Positions 51,387 through 61,155 of a stretch of DNA of 64,000 bases are shown here, in pieces. The translations under genes were made by a program, and so were the position numbers. Below the pieces are notes generated by a model that worked only from the letters and a program-made list of their open reading frames with translations, was not told the origin of the DNA and ran no database searches. The DNA is taken from the NCBI GenBank assembly GCA_029982245.1, contig JARRBX010000001.1, forward strand, positions 1-64,000, read 5' to 3'. Source of the DNA: Candidatus Atribacteria bacterium. GTDB lineage: Bacteria; Atribacterota; Atribacteria; Atribacterales; Thermatribacteraceae. Position 1 is the stretch's first letter, and each line of letters opens with the position of its first letter.

Positions 51387-52253
51387 TTACCCGTGCTGAA
51401 ACAGGTTTTCTGCTGCTTTAACCGTGTTAGCCATGAGCATAGCTATGGTCATAGGCCCTACTCCTCCGGGAACAGGAGTAATGTAAGAAGCAACTTTGCT
51501 CACTTCCTCAAAATCAACATCCCCAACCAGGCCCCCGTCAACCCTGTTGATGCCTACATCAACTACAACAGCTCCCTCTTTCACCATATTCCCTTTAATC
51601 ATACGGGGAACACCACAAGCAGCAACCAGGATATCGGCAAGCAGAGTATACTCGTGCAGATTTTTGGTTCTGGTATGACATACAGAGACTGTGGCATTAG
51701 CACCTTTCGCTTTCTGGACCAGCATCATGGCCAGGGGTTTCCCTACAATGTTGCTTCTTCCAACAATAACCACGTTCTTCCCTTCAAAATCTATCCCATA
51801 TCTCAAAAGAAGTTCCTGTACCCCCCAAGGAGTACAGGGCAAAAACAAAGGGTCACCGATCAGGAGCCTACCCAGGTTATAAGGGTGAAAACCATCAACA
51901 TCCTTATTGGGTGAAATATGATATAAAACCTTGCGTTCATCTATGTGAGCAGGCAGAGGAAGCTGAACCAGTATACCATGAACATTTTGATTAGCGTTGA
52001 GCTCCTCGATAAGCCTTAAAAGCTCTTCTTCGGTGGTTTCTTTTGGCAAATCGTATCTTAAGGAAACAATCCCCAGCTGGTGACAGACTTTTTCTTTATT
52101 GCGAACGTAAACCTGACTGGCTGGATTATCACCTACCAGAATAACTGCTAAGCCAGGAGTTATCCCTCTTTTGACCAGCTCCTCGACCTTATTCTTAACT
52201 TGTTCTTTGATTTCCCGAGCTACTTTCTTGCCATCCAGTATAACCGCACCCAA
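51387..52253 (-). CDS. folD: bifunctional methylenetetrahydrofolate dehydrogenase/cyclohydrolase
   Basis: FolD (288 aa) interconverts methylene-, methenyl- and formyl-THF. Motifs include YVRNKEKVCHQLGI (catalytic Lys), GILVQLPLPAH, PNKDVDGFHPYNLGRLL, VIVGRSNIVGKPLAMMLVQK and the closing ITPVPGGVGPMTIAMLMANT. TTG start at 52251-52253 has GGAGG nine nt upstream. It is 6 bp after the PHP gene. Complete and typical. Confidence 0.97.
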   Translation of the reverse strand: MGAVILDGKKVAREIKEQVKNKVEELVKRGITPGLAVILVGDNPASQVYVRNKEKVCHQLGIVSLRYDLPKETTEEELLRLIEELNANQNVHGILVQLPLPAHIDERKVLYHISPNKDVDGFHPYNLGRLLIGDPLFLPCTPWGVQELLLRYGIDFEGKNVVIVGRSNIVGKPLAMMLVQKAKGANATVSVCHTRTKNLHEYTLLADILVAACGVPRMIKGNMVKEGAVVVDVGINRVDGGLVGDVDFEEVSKVASYITPVPGGVGPMTIAMLMANTVKAAENLFQHG

Positions 52254-52259
52254 TTTCGT

Positions 52260-52982
52260 TTACCTCCTATCTTTTATAGACTTCTCAAGAAAGGCTTCGA
52301 GTCTTCCCAAATCAGCATTGACGACCTTGTCTTCCGGAAAACCAATTTCCTTCAGCATAGCCAGTGCAAAGCTAAAATCTCCAACTTCCTCGCAAAAATG
52401 CGCATCGCTGGAAAGAATGATGGTACCTCCTCTTTTCATTACCTCAACAGCAATTAACCGGCAATTTTCCAAACTTCCCTTCCTACTTACCGAAAAGGAA
52501 CTGTTGTTAATTTCTATTATTTTATCATTGGAAACCGCTTCCTCAACAATCCTTTCGTAATCCAAAGGATAACGAGGGTTACCTGGATGTGCTATTATGT
52601 TGACTAAAGGGTTCTTTAATACCCTCAAGAGGGCTTTCGTATTGTCCTCTCGATTGCCCCCCTTAAAAACCTGGGGGTGAAAAGCCGCTATTGCATAATC
52701 AACCTTTCTTAAAACCTTTTCCTCAAGGTCCAGATTACCTTCAAAGTCGAGAATATCCACCTCGACTCCGAAAAAGATTCTACAACCGTTCACTTCCCGC
52801 GGGAAATGTCCCCTTGCCTCAAAGTAAAGGGGGTCTGGTCCCCCTGGCATACTGGGACCATGATCAGCGATTCCCAAGACCTTTAAACCTTTTCTTTTGG
52901 CAACTTGGACATTCTCCAAAACTGTACTGTAAGCATGCCCACTTGCCAGGGTGTGAACATGCAAGTCTCCAACAATATGCAT
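52260..52982 (-). CDS. PHP-domain phosphatase (YcdX type)
   Basis: 240 aa. PHP metal motifs: GDLHVHTLASGHAYSTVLEN, LGIADHGPSMPGGPDPLYF, GVEVDILDFEGNLDLEE, AFHPQVFKGGN, NIIAHPGNPRYPLDYERIVE and LSSDAHFCEEVGDF. These ligands suit the trinuclear zinc site of YcdX-like phosphatases. AAGGAG precedes ATG 52982. Substrate unknown. Confidence 0.9.
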   Translation of the reverse strand: MHIVGDLHVHTLASGHAYSTVLENVQVAKRKGLKVLGIADHGPSMPGGPDPLYFEARGHFPREVNGCRIFFGVEVDILDFEGNLDLEEKVLRKVDYAIAAFHPQVFKGGNREDNTKALLRVLKNPLVNIIAHPGNPRYPLDYERIVEEAVSNDKIIEINNSSFSVSRKGSLENCRLIAVEVMKRGGTIILSSDAHFCEEVGDFSFALAMLKEIGFPEDKVVNADLGRLEAFLEKSIKDRR

Positions 52983-52999
52983 CTATAATCACTCCTTCG

Positions 53000-54220
53000 T
53001 TAGCCGCCCTGAAGATTTTGCCAAAAACTGCGGTGTAAAAAAGACGGATACACTTCTTCCAAAAGGTTAACACCATTTAAGAAACCCAGATAACAGGCAA
53101 GACTTTGCAGAAAAGAACCCAGAACTCCAGCGCTAAAGAAGAGCTCTCCTTCTACAGACAAATAAACACAGGGAATACGCTTTTCAGAAAGAAGCTCTTC
53201 CAGAGAGTCAAACAGTGCACTCTTAATCCTGCGATAGGTTTTACGATGAAGAGGAGAAAAAGCAGTTTCCCAAAAAACGGAATCCCTAAACTCAACCGGG
53301 AACTTCACCTGCAAGTCGACCCTGGAGTTTTTGTTTCTCCTTTGTATGAAAAACACCAAACATTTGTCATTCCTATCTACCGCTTCCAGAAAGGTTTCGC
53401 CAAATTGCTGCACATCACTAACCCGGAGAAAAAGGTCGTATTCCCCCTGGCTAATCCTTTCAAAAACCGACCTAAATCCATTTGCCAGGTTAAAGGAAAA
53501 ACTATCTTCTGTTACAAAGAATACCTGGTAGCCATTTTTCAGAAAGGAATGAAAGGCTAAAGCACAGAAAATGGCCGCTTCCTTCCCTACTTCCTGCAGC
53601 CACCAAAAACCTTCCTCCAGGTCGTGTACACCTGTTTTTAACCCAGCACAGCAAAGAGGAACATACACCAGCTCACTGTAATGCCAAAAAGAACCCTGTT
53701 CCAGCCTGACAGGGAAAAAGGGGCAAAACATCGAACGCGCTATTTCTGCAAAGACACCACGTTCTCTACCAACAAAAGCCTTCTTCCACTCATCAAAGAA
53801 AAAAACAAGAGGTAGCAAATCGAGTTCGTCGTTTTTTCGCCCCAAAAAAACCAGTAAAATTGGTTCATCACTGAGTTCTTCTCGGATTTGAAATATCAGT
53901 TCTTCTTGTGTCTCATCAAACAAGAGAAAGCGTCCCGTAAGGGACGAAGCTTTTAATTCCAAAAGATTCCTGACCCACCCACTCACTTCTCTCCTGGTAC
54001 AAAAGAAAACGCGATCAAAACCTTCACTAATCACTTTGCAAAAATTAAACAGTGGTTCGAGATTTTCTCTTCTTTCTAAAAGAGAAGTAGGATGAACCCT
54101 TTGGAAGGCGATAACATCTGCTTTTTCAACTTTTTTCTTCCAAGGATAAGAATCACTACCCCAGATTGTTACGCTACCCTTTTCAGTGCTTCTTTTGATT
54201 AATGGTCTTCCATAAACCAT
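53000..54220 (-). CDS. degenerate phosphoglucose-isomerase-like (SIS fold) protein
   Basis: 406 aa, at first sight unrecognisable. Segment by segment it follows the PGI domain of transaldolase-PGI proteins. [10 protein letters not shown] (18-27) fits the xWAxDPxxW opening. [19 protein letters not shown] (64-82) fits the strand leading to GMGGSSL, but that motif is erased. [11 protein letters not shown] (98-108) fits the LDSTDP strand, [14 protein letters not shown] (120-133) the SKSGTT strand, again without the motif, and [20 protein letters not shown] (178-197) the RYSALSxFGLVPAAL segment. [20 protein letters not shown] (366-385) fits the last helix before NPFDQP. Sugar-phosphate binding motifs are gone, so isomerase activity is unlikely. 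It overlaps the cimA end by 38 bp. Homology is inferred by eye. Confidence 0.6.
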   Translation of the reverse strand: MVYGRPLIKRSTEKGSVTIWGSDSYPWKKKVEKADVIAFQRVHPTSLLERRENLEPLFNFCKVISEGFDRVFFCTRREVSGWVRNLLELKASSLTGRFLLFDETQEELIFQIREELSDEPILLVFLGRKNDELDLLPLVFFFDEWKKAFVGRERGVFAEIARSMFCPFFPVRLEQGSFWHYSELVYVPLCCAGLKTGVHDLEEGFWWLQEVGKEAAIFCALAFHSFLKNGYQVFFVTEDSFSFNLANGFRSVFERISQGEYDLFLRVSDVQQFGETFLEAVDRNDKCLVFFIQRRNKNSRVDLQVKFPVEFRDSVFWETAFSPLHRKTYRRIKSALFDSLEELLSEKRIPCVYLSVEGELFFSAGVLGSFLQSLACYLGFLNGVNLLEEVYPSFLHRSFWQNLQGG

Positions 54221-55772
54221 ATTTGATGCTGTCGATTAATGCATTCCAGCTTGCCTCAATAATATTGGTCGAAACACCCACTGTACCCCATTCCTTTTCT
54301 CCATCTGTGGTTTGGATAAGCACCCGTATCTTAGCAGCAGTACCCTCTTTCTCGCTCAAAACTCGCACTTTATAATCAGTAAGTTTAATTCTCTCGAGGT
54401 CAGGGAAGTATGGCTTCAAAGCCTTCCTTAAAGCATTATCGAGAGCATGCACTGGTCCGTCTCCTTCAGCTACAGTATGAGCTACCTCGTTCTCAATATC
54501 AATCTTTACAGTAGCTTCAGTAATGGTTTCCCCTTCCTCGCGTTTTTCCACAATAACTCGAAAGCCCTTCAGGCTAAAAAGGTCGATGTTTTCACCAAGG
54601 GTATTCCTCAAAAGGATTTCAAATGAAGCATCTGCTCCTTCGTACTGGTAACCATAATTTTCGGCTTCTTTTATTTTCTGAACCAGTTCGAAAAGTCGAG
54701 GGTCTCGGGGGTCTATCTCGATGCCCATTTCTTTGGCTCTGTGGACTATGTTGCTTCTTCCCGCCTGCTCTGAAACCAGAATTTTGCGACGATTGCCAAC
54801 GCTCTCCGGAGGAACATGTTCATAGGTTCTCGGGTTCCGTAGCATTGCACTGGCGTGAATACCACCTTTATGGGCGAAAGCACTCCTGCCGACATAAGGA
54901 TCGTAATCATTGGGTCTCAAATTCGCTATTTCATAAACAAAGTGAGCAACCTCAGTTAATTTTTTTAAGTCCTCTTCATTCAGAGGGCAATAACCCATTT
55001 TCAACTGCAAATTAGGCAATACTGAACACAGGTTAGCGTTGCCACAGCGCTCTCCCAAACCGTTAATAGTGCCCTGAACATGAGACACCCCTTTTCTCAC
55101 TGCAACCAAGGTATTTGCAACCGCCACCCCACTATCATTGTGGGCATGAATTCCCAGAACAACATCTCGAGAACCATTAAAGTAATCCCATACCCTATCG
55201 ATAATTTCCTCCACTTCAAAAGGAAGAGTACCCCCATTAGTGTCACAAAGAACTAATACTCGAGCACCAGCTTCCCAAGCTACTTTTAAAGTCTTAAGCG
55301 CATAATCCGGGTCATCTTTGAATCCATCAAAAAAGTGCTCAGCATCGTAAAGCACTTCAACACCTTTGCCTGCAAGATAGCTTACTGTATCATCTATCAT
55401 CCTGAGATTTTCTTCGAGCGTGGTTTTCAGTGCCTCCTGTACATGCAACGTCCAGGACTTACCAAAGATAGCAACTGCTGGCGTCTCAGCTTCAAGAAGC
55501 AATCTCACATTTCTATCTTCTTCAACTTTCACATCGGCCCGCCGAGTGCTTCCAAAAGCACTTACTTTTGCCCTCTTGAAAGAAAGCTTTTTGACTTCCC
55601 TAAAAAAAGAAGCATCTTTAGGGTTAGAACCAGGCCATCCACCCTCGATATAATGAATGCCAAGTTCATCAAGCTTTTTCGCTATTTGAAGCTTATCGTA
55701 AACCGAAAAGTTAATTCCCTCACCCTGCGAACCATCCCTCAGGGTAGTGTCATAAACTTCGATCCTCTGCAC
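54183..55772 (-). CDS. cimA: citramalate synthase
   Basis: 529 aa member of the isopropylmalate/citramalate synthase family, TIGR00977 type, condensing pyruvate and acetyl-CoA for threonine-independent isoleucine synthesis. [19 protein letters not shown] holds the metal and catalytic Arg-Asp; [37 protein letters not shown] (HAH metal site) and [13 protein letters not shown] follow. The C-terminal regulatory domain begins near 400 ([20 protein letters not shown]). The [10 protein letters not shown] motif separates it from LeuA. GTG start 55770-55772 overlaps the HAD gene by 34 bp. Confidence 0.93.
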   Translation of the reverse strand: MQRIEVYDTTLRDGSQGEGINFSVYDKLQIAKKLDELGIHYIEGGWPGSNPKDASFFREVKKLSFKRAKVSAFGSTRRADVKVEEDRNVRLLLEAETPAVAIFGKSWTLHVQEALKTTLEENLRMIDDTVSYLAGKGVEVLYDAEHFFDGFKDDPDYALKTLKVAWEAGARVLVLCDTNGGTLPFEVEEIIDRVWDYFNGSRDVVLGIHAHNDSGVAVANTLVAVRKGVSHVQGTINGLGERCGNANLCSVLPNLQLKMGYCPLNEEDLKKLTEVAHFVYEIANLRPNDYDPYVGRSAFAHKGGIHASAMLRNPRTYEHVPPESVGNRRKILVSEQAGRSNIVHRAKEMGIEIDPRDPRLFELVQKIKEAENYGYQYEGADASFEILLRNTLGENIDLFSLKGFRVIVEKREEGETITEATVKIDIENEVAHTVAEGDGPVHALDNALRKALKPYFPDLERIKLTDYKVRVLSEKEGTAAKIRVLIQTTDGEKEWGTVGVSTNIIEASWNALIDSIKYGLWKTINQKKH

Positions 55773-56578
55773 AAGGCACCACCTTCCAGAAATAAATCTT
55801 TGAACTCCAGGAGATTTTCCACCACCAGGTCAGGCTTGCATTCTGCACTTTTCAAGTCCTCTCTGGTAGTCACCCCTGTCAACACCAGAACTGAAAAAAG
55901 ACCAAACCTTTTGCCCAGAACAATATCGGTATCCAGGCGATCACCAATAAGCACCGTTTCTTCTTTCTTGAATCCGGTAGCACTGAGTACAAAGTCCATT
56001 ATAAGTGGAGAGGGTTTTCCCACTATCAACGCTTTTTGACCAGAACAGGTCTCAATAGCAGCAACCATAGCACCACAACCCGGAAGAAGACCCTTATCAG
56101 TGGGGTACGTAGGGTCGGGATTGGTTCCTATCAGGCGAGCACCTTTGGTTAAAAAACGCAGGGCAGAACTCATCTTTGAGAAACTGAATTTCCTATCCAT
56201 TCCTACCACGACAAAGTCTACCCTCTCCCTGGCGTTACCAGCAACCACTCTCAAGTTACAGCGTTTTATTTCTTCACGAAGGCCCTCTTCTCCTATTACG
56301 TAGACTCTACTTTGAGGAAAATTTTGCCCCAGATACTTTGCAGTAACAAAAGCCGAACTGAAAACCTCTTTTGGGGAAGCATTGACGCCCATTTTCTGGA
56401 GTTTCTCAGCATACTTTTCTCTGGTCAAGAAAGTGTTGTTAGAAAGAAAAACTACATTATAGCCTTCCTCTTTAAGGAAATTAACAAAGCTAATGTTTTC
56501 AGTAAGTGGTCTATCAAGAAGATACAAAACACCATCAAGGTCAAAGATAAAATTCTTAAACTTATAAAGCGAATCCAT
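55739..56578 (-). CDS. NagD-like HAD superfamily phosphatase
   Basis: About 279 aa. HAD motifs: [16 protein letters not shown] (nucleophile Asp), [19 protein letters not shown], and [19 protein letters not shown] with a C2-type cap between. This is the NagD/p-nitrophenylphosphatase-like group; physiological substrate unknown (phosphoglycolate or sugar phosphates are common). Start taken at ATG 56578, GGAGG about 11 nt upstream; a TTG at 56596 is in frame. A promoter-like sequence precedes it. Confidence 0.88.
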   Translation of the reverse strand: MDSLYKFKNFIFDLDGVLYLLDRPLTENISFVNFLKEEGYNVVFLSNNTFLTREKYAEKLQKMGVNASPKEVFSSAFVTAKYLGQNFPQSRVYVIGEEGLREEIKRCNLRVVAGNARERVDFVVVGMDRKFSFSKMSSALRFLTKGARLIGTNPDPTYPTDKGLLPGCGAMVAAIETCSGQKALIVGKPSPLIMDFVLSATGFKKEETVLIGDRLDTDIVLGKRFGLFSVLVLTGVTTREDLKSAECKPDLVVENLLEFKDLFLEGGALCRGSKFMTLP

Positions 56579-56620
56579 AACCGCTAAATCCTCCAACTAA
56601 AATGAAATCCAGGTCAAAGT

Positions 56621-56651
56621 ATTATAATACATTATTCCAGCTTTGTGGCAA
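56621..56651 (-). promoter_or_regulatory. candidate promoter for the HAD-cimA block
   Basis: Minus strand: TTGCCA (56646-56651) and a perfect TATAAT (56621-56626), separated by 19 nt, longer than the ideal 17. It lies in the 90-bp gap after the SorC regulator, where no coding frame is visible. The -10 sits in a GTATTATAATAC palindrome. Confidence 0.45.
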
Positions 56652-56686
56652 AAAGAAGAGATAAATTCAGAAGTTAAAAGTAGGTA

Positions 56687-57646
56687 TTAATGCTCCAAAA
56701 GCCACCTACCTGTGGCTTCATCAGTCACCAATGTGGTTATCCACTGTCCCCTCAGGGCACCAAGGATAGCCTCTTTTTTTTCTTTACCTCCAGCAATAGC
56801 TATAACCTTTCTGTTGCCCTCCTTTAATCGTTCAAGTCTTACCGAAATTCTTCTTGCATTGAAAGAGACATCGAGCAAACATCCCCTTATGTCGAAAAAA
56901 TTACCACATATTCCTCCCACTGCTCCCTTCTCGGTGAGCTCCCTAATCTCTTCCTCTCTCAAGTCTCCTGTCTCTATGAGAAGACTGGTTTCGCTTCGTA
57001 TTCCTCCTATACCCACCAGCGCAACATCTACCTCTTCTGCCATCCTGAGAGTTTCTCGCACTCCTACTTCTTTCAAAAAGGCCTCTCTTATTGCACTATT
57101 TCCTGCAAAAGCAGGAGCAAAAAGATAAACAGCTTCTCCACCCAGCTTATCGGCAAAATTTTTCAAAAGCTCGATGGCCAGAGTTTTCCACTTCACTCCC
57201 CCGTATGCTCCCATCATTTGAACCACTCTCACCCCTGGAAGCTCCAACCTTGGCAAATAACGGATGACCTCATAAAGAGTCCTTCCATAAGCTACTCCAA
57301 CGCTAATATAAGGTACCAGTTTCCCTTTTATATAATCAGCTCCAGCTTGGGCAATCGCTTTAATAACATTTTCGGGAACTTCGCTATAAACTCTGGCCAC
57401 CACCACATCTTCGAGAGAATACTTTTCCTTAATCTTCTGAGCCAGTGCCTGATCGGCTTCCGCCGGTCTCCTTATTTTTATCTCAACCAAGCCCAACTCC
57501 CGGGCTTTTTTGATCAAACGAAAAGCCTTTTGGCGAGATACCCCCAAAATTTTGGCTATTTCACCCTGGTTAAGACCCGAAATATAATACAGCTCAGCAG
57601 CCTTAACCATTGCTTCCAGCTCATCAAACCGGGCTTTTCTTTTCAA
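56687..57646 (-). CDS. SorC/DeoR-type sugar-binding transcriptional regulator
   Basis: About 319 aa. An N-terminal helix-turn-helix (YYISGLNQGEIAKILGVSRQ, AFRLIKKARELGLVEIKI) precedes a SorC effector domain (VVVARVYSEVPENVIKAIAQ, VGVAYGRTLYEVIRYLPRLE, VVQMMGAYGG, DVALVGIGGIRSETSLLIET, GGICGNFFDIRG, VIAIAGGKEKKEAILGALRG). I place the start at TTG 57646 with GAGGT upstream; the open frame to 57808 would run back through the aldolase gene. It is last in the sugar locus and likely senses its phosphorylated intermediate. The palindromes at 61102-61146 are candidate binding sites. Confidence 0.9.
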   Translation of the reverse strand: MKRKARFDELEAMVKAAELYYISGLNQGEIAKILGVSRQKAFRLIKKARELGLVEIKIRRPAEADQALAQKIKEKYSLEDVVVARVYSEVPENVIKAIAQAGADYIKGKLVPYISVGVAYGRTLYEVIRYLPRLELPGVRVVQMMGAYGGVKWKTLAIELLKNFADKLGGEAVYLFAPAFAGNSAIREAFLKEVGVRETLRMAEEVDVALVGIGGIRSETSLLIETGDLREEEIRELTEKGAVGGICGNFFDIRGCLLDVSFNARRISVRLERLKEGNRKVIAIAGGKEKKEAILGALRGQWITTLVTDEATGRWLLEH

Positions 57647-57689
57647 ATGATCCCTACCTCGCTTGTTAAAAATATGATGAACAATCAGG

Positions 57690-58598
57690 TTAAAGAACCT
57701 TCTGGATAGCTTCCTGCAAATTATCTGCCTCCTCTTTTGACAAGGGCAAAAGAGGGCGACGAGGATAAAGACCCTCAAACCCAAACTTATCCATAGCAGC
57801 CTTAACACCGGCTACACCAAAACTTCCTGAAACCAGGCTATTTAACTTCATAATCTTACGATGCAGGCTAATCCCCGCTTCAAGATCTCTCTTAACAGCA
57901 AGCTCGTAAAGCTGACAACACAAATCCGGAAACACGTTGGCCAGCGATAAAACCCCTCCCACACCACCAAGTATTACAGCCGGGAAGAAAAAGCTGGCCG
58001 AACCAGCCAAAACCCAGAAATCTCTACCCTGGGTAGACAAAAGGTAAGAATCGTAATTCCCCTTGGAAGTATCCTTTATTCCAAAAATGTTAGGATGTTC
58101 ACTCACCTTAGCAACCACCCTGGCAGAAAGGCACAGATTATTGGTTACTGAAGGATTATTATAAAGGAGAACCGGCTTGTCGATCGCTTCTGCAACTTCG
58201 CTAAAATAGCCAACCAACATTTCATCTGTCATACGTTTAGCAAAGAAAGAAGGAGGCATGAGACTTATAAAGTCAACATCCAGACTACATAACTCTTTGG
58301 CCAACTTTATACTTTCAAAAGTCGATTCACAGCTTGCCCCAGCAATCACTATTTTACCCTTGCTTGAGGCCTCCTTTTTTACAAGCTCTACAATTTTTAG
58401 CTTCTCCTCCAAAGTTAGACTTCTAAACTCACCATTGGTACCCAGAACAAAATATCCCCTTAATGGAGTTTCATTAAGTTTGGTAATGTTTCTCTGCAAA
58501 GCATCAAAGACGATTTCTCCTTTCTCATCGAAAGGAGTTACTATAGGAGCAAAAACGCCCGAAAGCTTATTTTTGATTTCCAAAGACAATTCAATCAC
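57690..58598 (-). CDS. DapA/NAL family lyase (2-keto-3-deoxy acid aldolase-like)
   Basis: 302 aa class I aldolase family protein. Motifs are FAPIVTPFDEKGEIVFDALQ, GYFVLGTNGEFRSLTLEEKL (GTTGE-like loop), VLLYNNPSVTNNLCLSARVV (proton-relay Tyr) and the Schiff-base Lys in FGIKDTSKGNYDSY. GTNGE instead of the DapA GTTGE, plus the sugar-catabolic context, argue against lysine synthesis and for a keto-acid aldolase or dehydratase. GTG start overlaps the dehydrogenase stop by 8 bp; a TTG at 58589 has better SD spacing. Confidence 0.87.
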   Translation of the reverse strand: MIELSLEIKNKLSGVFAPIVTPFDEKGEIVFDALQRNITKLNETPLRGYFVLGTNGEFRSLTLEEKLKIVELVKKEASSKGKIVIAGASCESTFESIKLAKELCSLDVDFISLMPPSFFAKRMTDEMLVGYFSEVAEAIDKPVLLYNNPSVTNNLCLSARVVAKVSEHPNIFGIKDTSKGNYDSYLLSTQGRDFWVLAGSASFFFPAVILGGVGGVLSLANVFPDLCCQLYELAVKRDLEAGISLHRKIMKLNSLVSGSFGVAGVKAAMDKFGFEGLYPRRPLLPLSKEEADNLQEAIQKVL

Positions 58599-59517
58599 TC
58601 CCTTTCAAAGCAGCAATCAGATTTTCCACTGCTTTAACAGCAACCCGCCGGGTACACTCCTTGGTAAGACCAGCAACATGAGGCGTCAAAACCACATTCT
58701 CAAGCTTCAGAAGGGGATTATCCAGTGATGGTGGTTCTTCTTCAAAAACATCTATTGCAGCACCAGCAATCCATCCTTCTTTCAGGGCTCTGTAAAGAGC
58801 TTTCTCATCCACAATAGCACCGCGAGCTACGTTAATCAAAAAAGCATGAGGCTGCATACAACGCAGTTCTCTTTCCCCAATCATCTTTCTTGTCTCTTCA
58901 GTAAGGGGAAGATGTAGAGAAACAAAATCGCTTCCCTTAAGTAGTTCTTCGAGCACGCAAACCTTCTTAGCCCCACTCTCACTTTTTTCCACGAAAGGAT
59001 CGTAAAAAAGAACTTGCATCCCAAGCGAAAGAGCCAACTCAGCAACTTTTTTCCCTATAGCACCAAATCCTACAAGGCCAATTGTTTTTCCGGCAACCTC
59101 AATTGGCTTACCAAGATAACGAGACTTCCAGTTTCCTCTTCTAATTTCCCTGTCAAACCAATTTATACCCTTAGCAAGGGTGAAAAGCAATGCTACGGCA
59201 TGTTCAGCTACTGACAACGCATTTTCTCCTTCAACGTTAAGTACCTTAATGCCTTTCTTGCAAGCATAATCAACGTCGATATTATCCAGCCCTACTCCAA
59301 CCCTGGAAATAGCCTTTAATCTCTGTGCTCTATCCAGAAGCGTTGCGTCCACCTGGAAAGCACTTCTCACAATAACCCCATCAACGTCTTCTATCAGCCT
59401 TCTTGCTTCCGCAGGATCTTTAAAGGGACCTACTACTTCTATGTCAGGGTTATTCAATAACAAATCCATGGCCTCTGGGTCTATTTGTTGAGGCAGAAGA
59501 ATCTTCCATTTTGGCAT
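58591..59517 (-). CDS. D-isomer-specific 2-hydroxyacid dehydrogenase (SerA/GyaR-like)
   Basis: 308 aa NAD(P)-dependent dehydrogenase. Rossmann loop VGFGAIGKKVAELALSLGMQ, catalytic Arg in NVARGAIVDEKALYRAL, Glu in AAIDVFEEEPPS and His in LTPHVAGLTKEC are all present. VGVGLDNIDVDYACKKGI is typical of 3-phosphoglycerate dehydrogenase-like and hydroxypyruvate/glyoxylate reductases. There is no C-terminal ACT domain. Neighbours (xylulokinase, aldolase, ALDH) favour a role in sugar-acid catabolism over serine synthesis. Confidence 0.9.
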   Translation of the reverse strand: MPKWKILLPQQIDPEAMDLLLNNPDIEVVGPFKDPAEARRLIEDVDGVIVRSAFQVDATLLDRAQRLKAISRVGVGLDNIDVDYACKKGIKVLNVEGENALSVAEHAVALLFTLAKGINWFDREIRRGNWKSRYLGKPIEVAGKTIGLVGFGAIGKKVAELALSLGMQVLFYDPFVEKSESGAKKVCVLEELLKGSDFVSLHLPLTEETRKMIGERELRCMQPHAFLINVARGAIVDEKALYRALKEGWIAGAAIDVFEEEPPSLDNPLLKLENVVLTPHVAGLTKECTRRVAVKAVENLIAALKGSD

Positions 59518-59537
59518 ATTAAACGGCGCTCCTTCCT

Positions 59538-61085
59538 CTACTTTTGAAACGAATTTAACATCTTAAATATATCCTTCAGAGCTTTGTAAGTGGAACGATA
59601 CACCTCGAAAAACTTTGCATATTCCTCAATCATTTCTTCATCAGGGTCGGTTTCAGTTTTCACCTTGATACAACGAACAGCATCGCTTACCGATTGCCAG
59701 ATGCCAGCACCTACTCCAGCTATAATAGCTGCACCATAGCTTCCCCCCTCTTCACCAGACTCCACAGTTACCACCCGAGAACCAAAAATGGTAGCGTGAA
59801 GCTTGCGGAAAAGGGGACTTCTAGCCCCACCACCTGCAAGCCTAATCTGACTGACTTTAAGTCCCAAAGGCTCCATAGAAACCAGAACATCTTTAAGGCT
59901 ATAAACGATGCCCTCGAAAACGCTTCTTAAAAAATCATTGCGGGAGCTGTGGAGACCAAAACCTACCAGGGCGCCCCGCGCAAAAGGATCGTTATGAGGA
60001 CACCGCTCTCCAATAAGATAAGGCAAAAACACAAGTCCTCTACCAAAAGGAGACGCCAAAGCTGCCTCCTCACCTAAAAGCTCGTAACTCGACCTACCAA
60101 GCCACCTGGCGACACCATCTTCTGACCAAGCAAAGGTGTCCCTAAACCATCTCAGAGAACCACCCGCTGCAAGGGTGGTTCCATAAGCAATCCAGCTCTC
60201 TGGCATAGCATTACAAAAGAATTGAATGGTCTCTCCGGGATTTTTACGAAATTCATTAAAGCTTGCTGCCACTATTCCCGCAGTACCCAGAGTAATTGCC
60301 AAAACTGAGGGGTCCACTGCACCCATACCCACCGTCTGCACTACTGCATCTCCTCCACCCCCAAAAACTGGGACGCCAGGATTAATTCCCAGTTCTTTGG
60401 CTACAGACTCAGCAACTACTCCAGTTTTCTCGTGCGATTCCACCGAAAGAGGAAACAGTGAAAAAGGTAACCCCAAAAGCTTAATAAGCTCTGTAGCCCA
60501 TTTTCTTTCTTTTACGTCAAAGAGACCAGTTCCTGAAGCATCGGTTACATCAGTGGCCAGCTCTCCGGTTAGCATGAACCTTATAAAATCCTTCGGACAT
60601 AAAAATTTATCAGCTTTTTCAAATATCTGAGGCTCGTTTTCTCTAACCCACAAAAGTTTTCCCCCAGTATATCCGGGAAGCATTATATTGTTGGTTATCT
60701 CCATGAATTTTTCTTTCCCACCAACCAGGCTGTGAATCTGGTCGCAAAAGGGAGCGCTCCTCTGGTCATTCCAGAGAATACAAGGTCGCAAAACTTTCCC
60801 TTGAGCATCCAGGAGTACCAGACCATGCATCTGGCCAGTAAGGCCAATACCCTCTATGGAAAAATCATGCTCTTTTACTTTTGCGGCAACTTCTCGAAAA
60901 GTACTCTTTACCGCATTCCACCAATCGAGAGGATCTTGTTCTGACCAGCCTGGAAAAGGTGTATACACTGGGTACTCAGCTGAACTACTAGCAACTACTT
61001 CCCCATGCTCATCGATAGCCAGAGTTTTGCAACTTGAAGTCCCTATATCTATACCCACAACACAGGGTTTTTTTGACAAATTCAT
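59538..61085 (-). CDS. xylB: xylulokinase (FGGY family)
   Basis: About 515 aa sugar kinase. The FGGY layout is complete: GIDIGTSSCKTLAIDEHGEV, TGQMHGLVLLDAQGKVLRPC, ILWNDQRSAPFCDQI, TGTSGLFDV-like DASGTGLFDVKERKW, GGGGDAVVQTVGMGAVDPSV and IRLAGGGARSPLFRKL. GQMHGLVLLD and LRPxILWNDQR fit xylulokinases; related ketose kinases cannot be excluded. Start ATG 61085 (MNLSKKPCVVGID) has GGAGGG upstream; the frame opens at 61103 inside an operator-like palindrome. Confidence 0.9.
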   Translation of the reverse strand: MNLSKKPCVVGIDIGTSSCKTLAIDEHGEVVASSSAEYPVYTPFPGWSEQDPLDWWNAVKSTFREVAAKVKEHDFSIEGIGLTGQMHGLVLLDAQGKVLRPCILWNDQRSAPFCDQIHSLVGGKEKFMEITNNIMLPGYTGGKLLWVRENEPQIFEKADKFLCPKDFIRFMLTGELATDVTDASGTGLFDVKERKWATELIKLLGLPFSLFPLSVESHEKTGVVAESVAKELGINPGVPVFGGGGDAVVQTVGMGAVDPSVLAITLGTAGIVAASFNEFRKNPGETIQFFCNAMPESWIAYGTTLAAGGSLRWFRDTFAWSEDGVARWLGRSSYELLGEEAALASPFGRGLVFLPYLIGERCPHNDPFARGALVGFGLHSSRNDFLRSVFEGIVYSLKDVLVSMEPLGLKVSQIRLAGGGARSPLFRKLHATIFGSRVVTVESGEEGGSYGAAIIAGVGAGIWQSVSDAVRCIKVKTETDPDEEMIEEYAKFFEVYRSTYKALKDIFKMLNSFQK

Positions 61086-61101
61086 CGCCCTCCATAACTT
61101 C

Positions 61102-61146
61102 ATTTCTCTGCGCAGAGAGTAGATTTATTTCTCTGCGCAGAGAAAT
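61102..61146. repeat. two tandem copies of a palindrome between aldehyde dehydrogenase gene and xylB
   Basis: Copy 1 has a perfect 14-bp core TCTCTGCGCAGAGA at 61105-61118. Copy 2, ATTTCTCTGCGCAGAGAAAT at 61127-61146, is a perfect 20-bp palindrome. Centres are 25 bp apart. The pair fills most of the 70-bp gap before xylB. It may be a paired regulator-binding site, or RNA hairpins affecting mRNA processing. No U-tract follows either copy. Confidence 0.75.
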
Positions 61147-61155
61147 GAAAGTCCT

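Noticed and set aside
55335-56039. 234-codon plus-strand frame across cimA and the HAD gene
   Set aside because: Runs antisense through two conserved genes and shows no domain or start signal.
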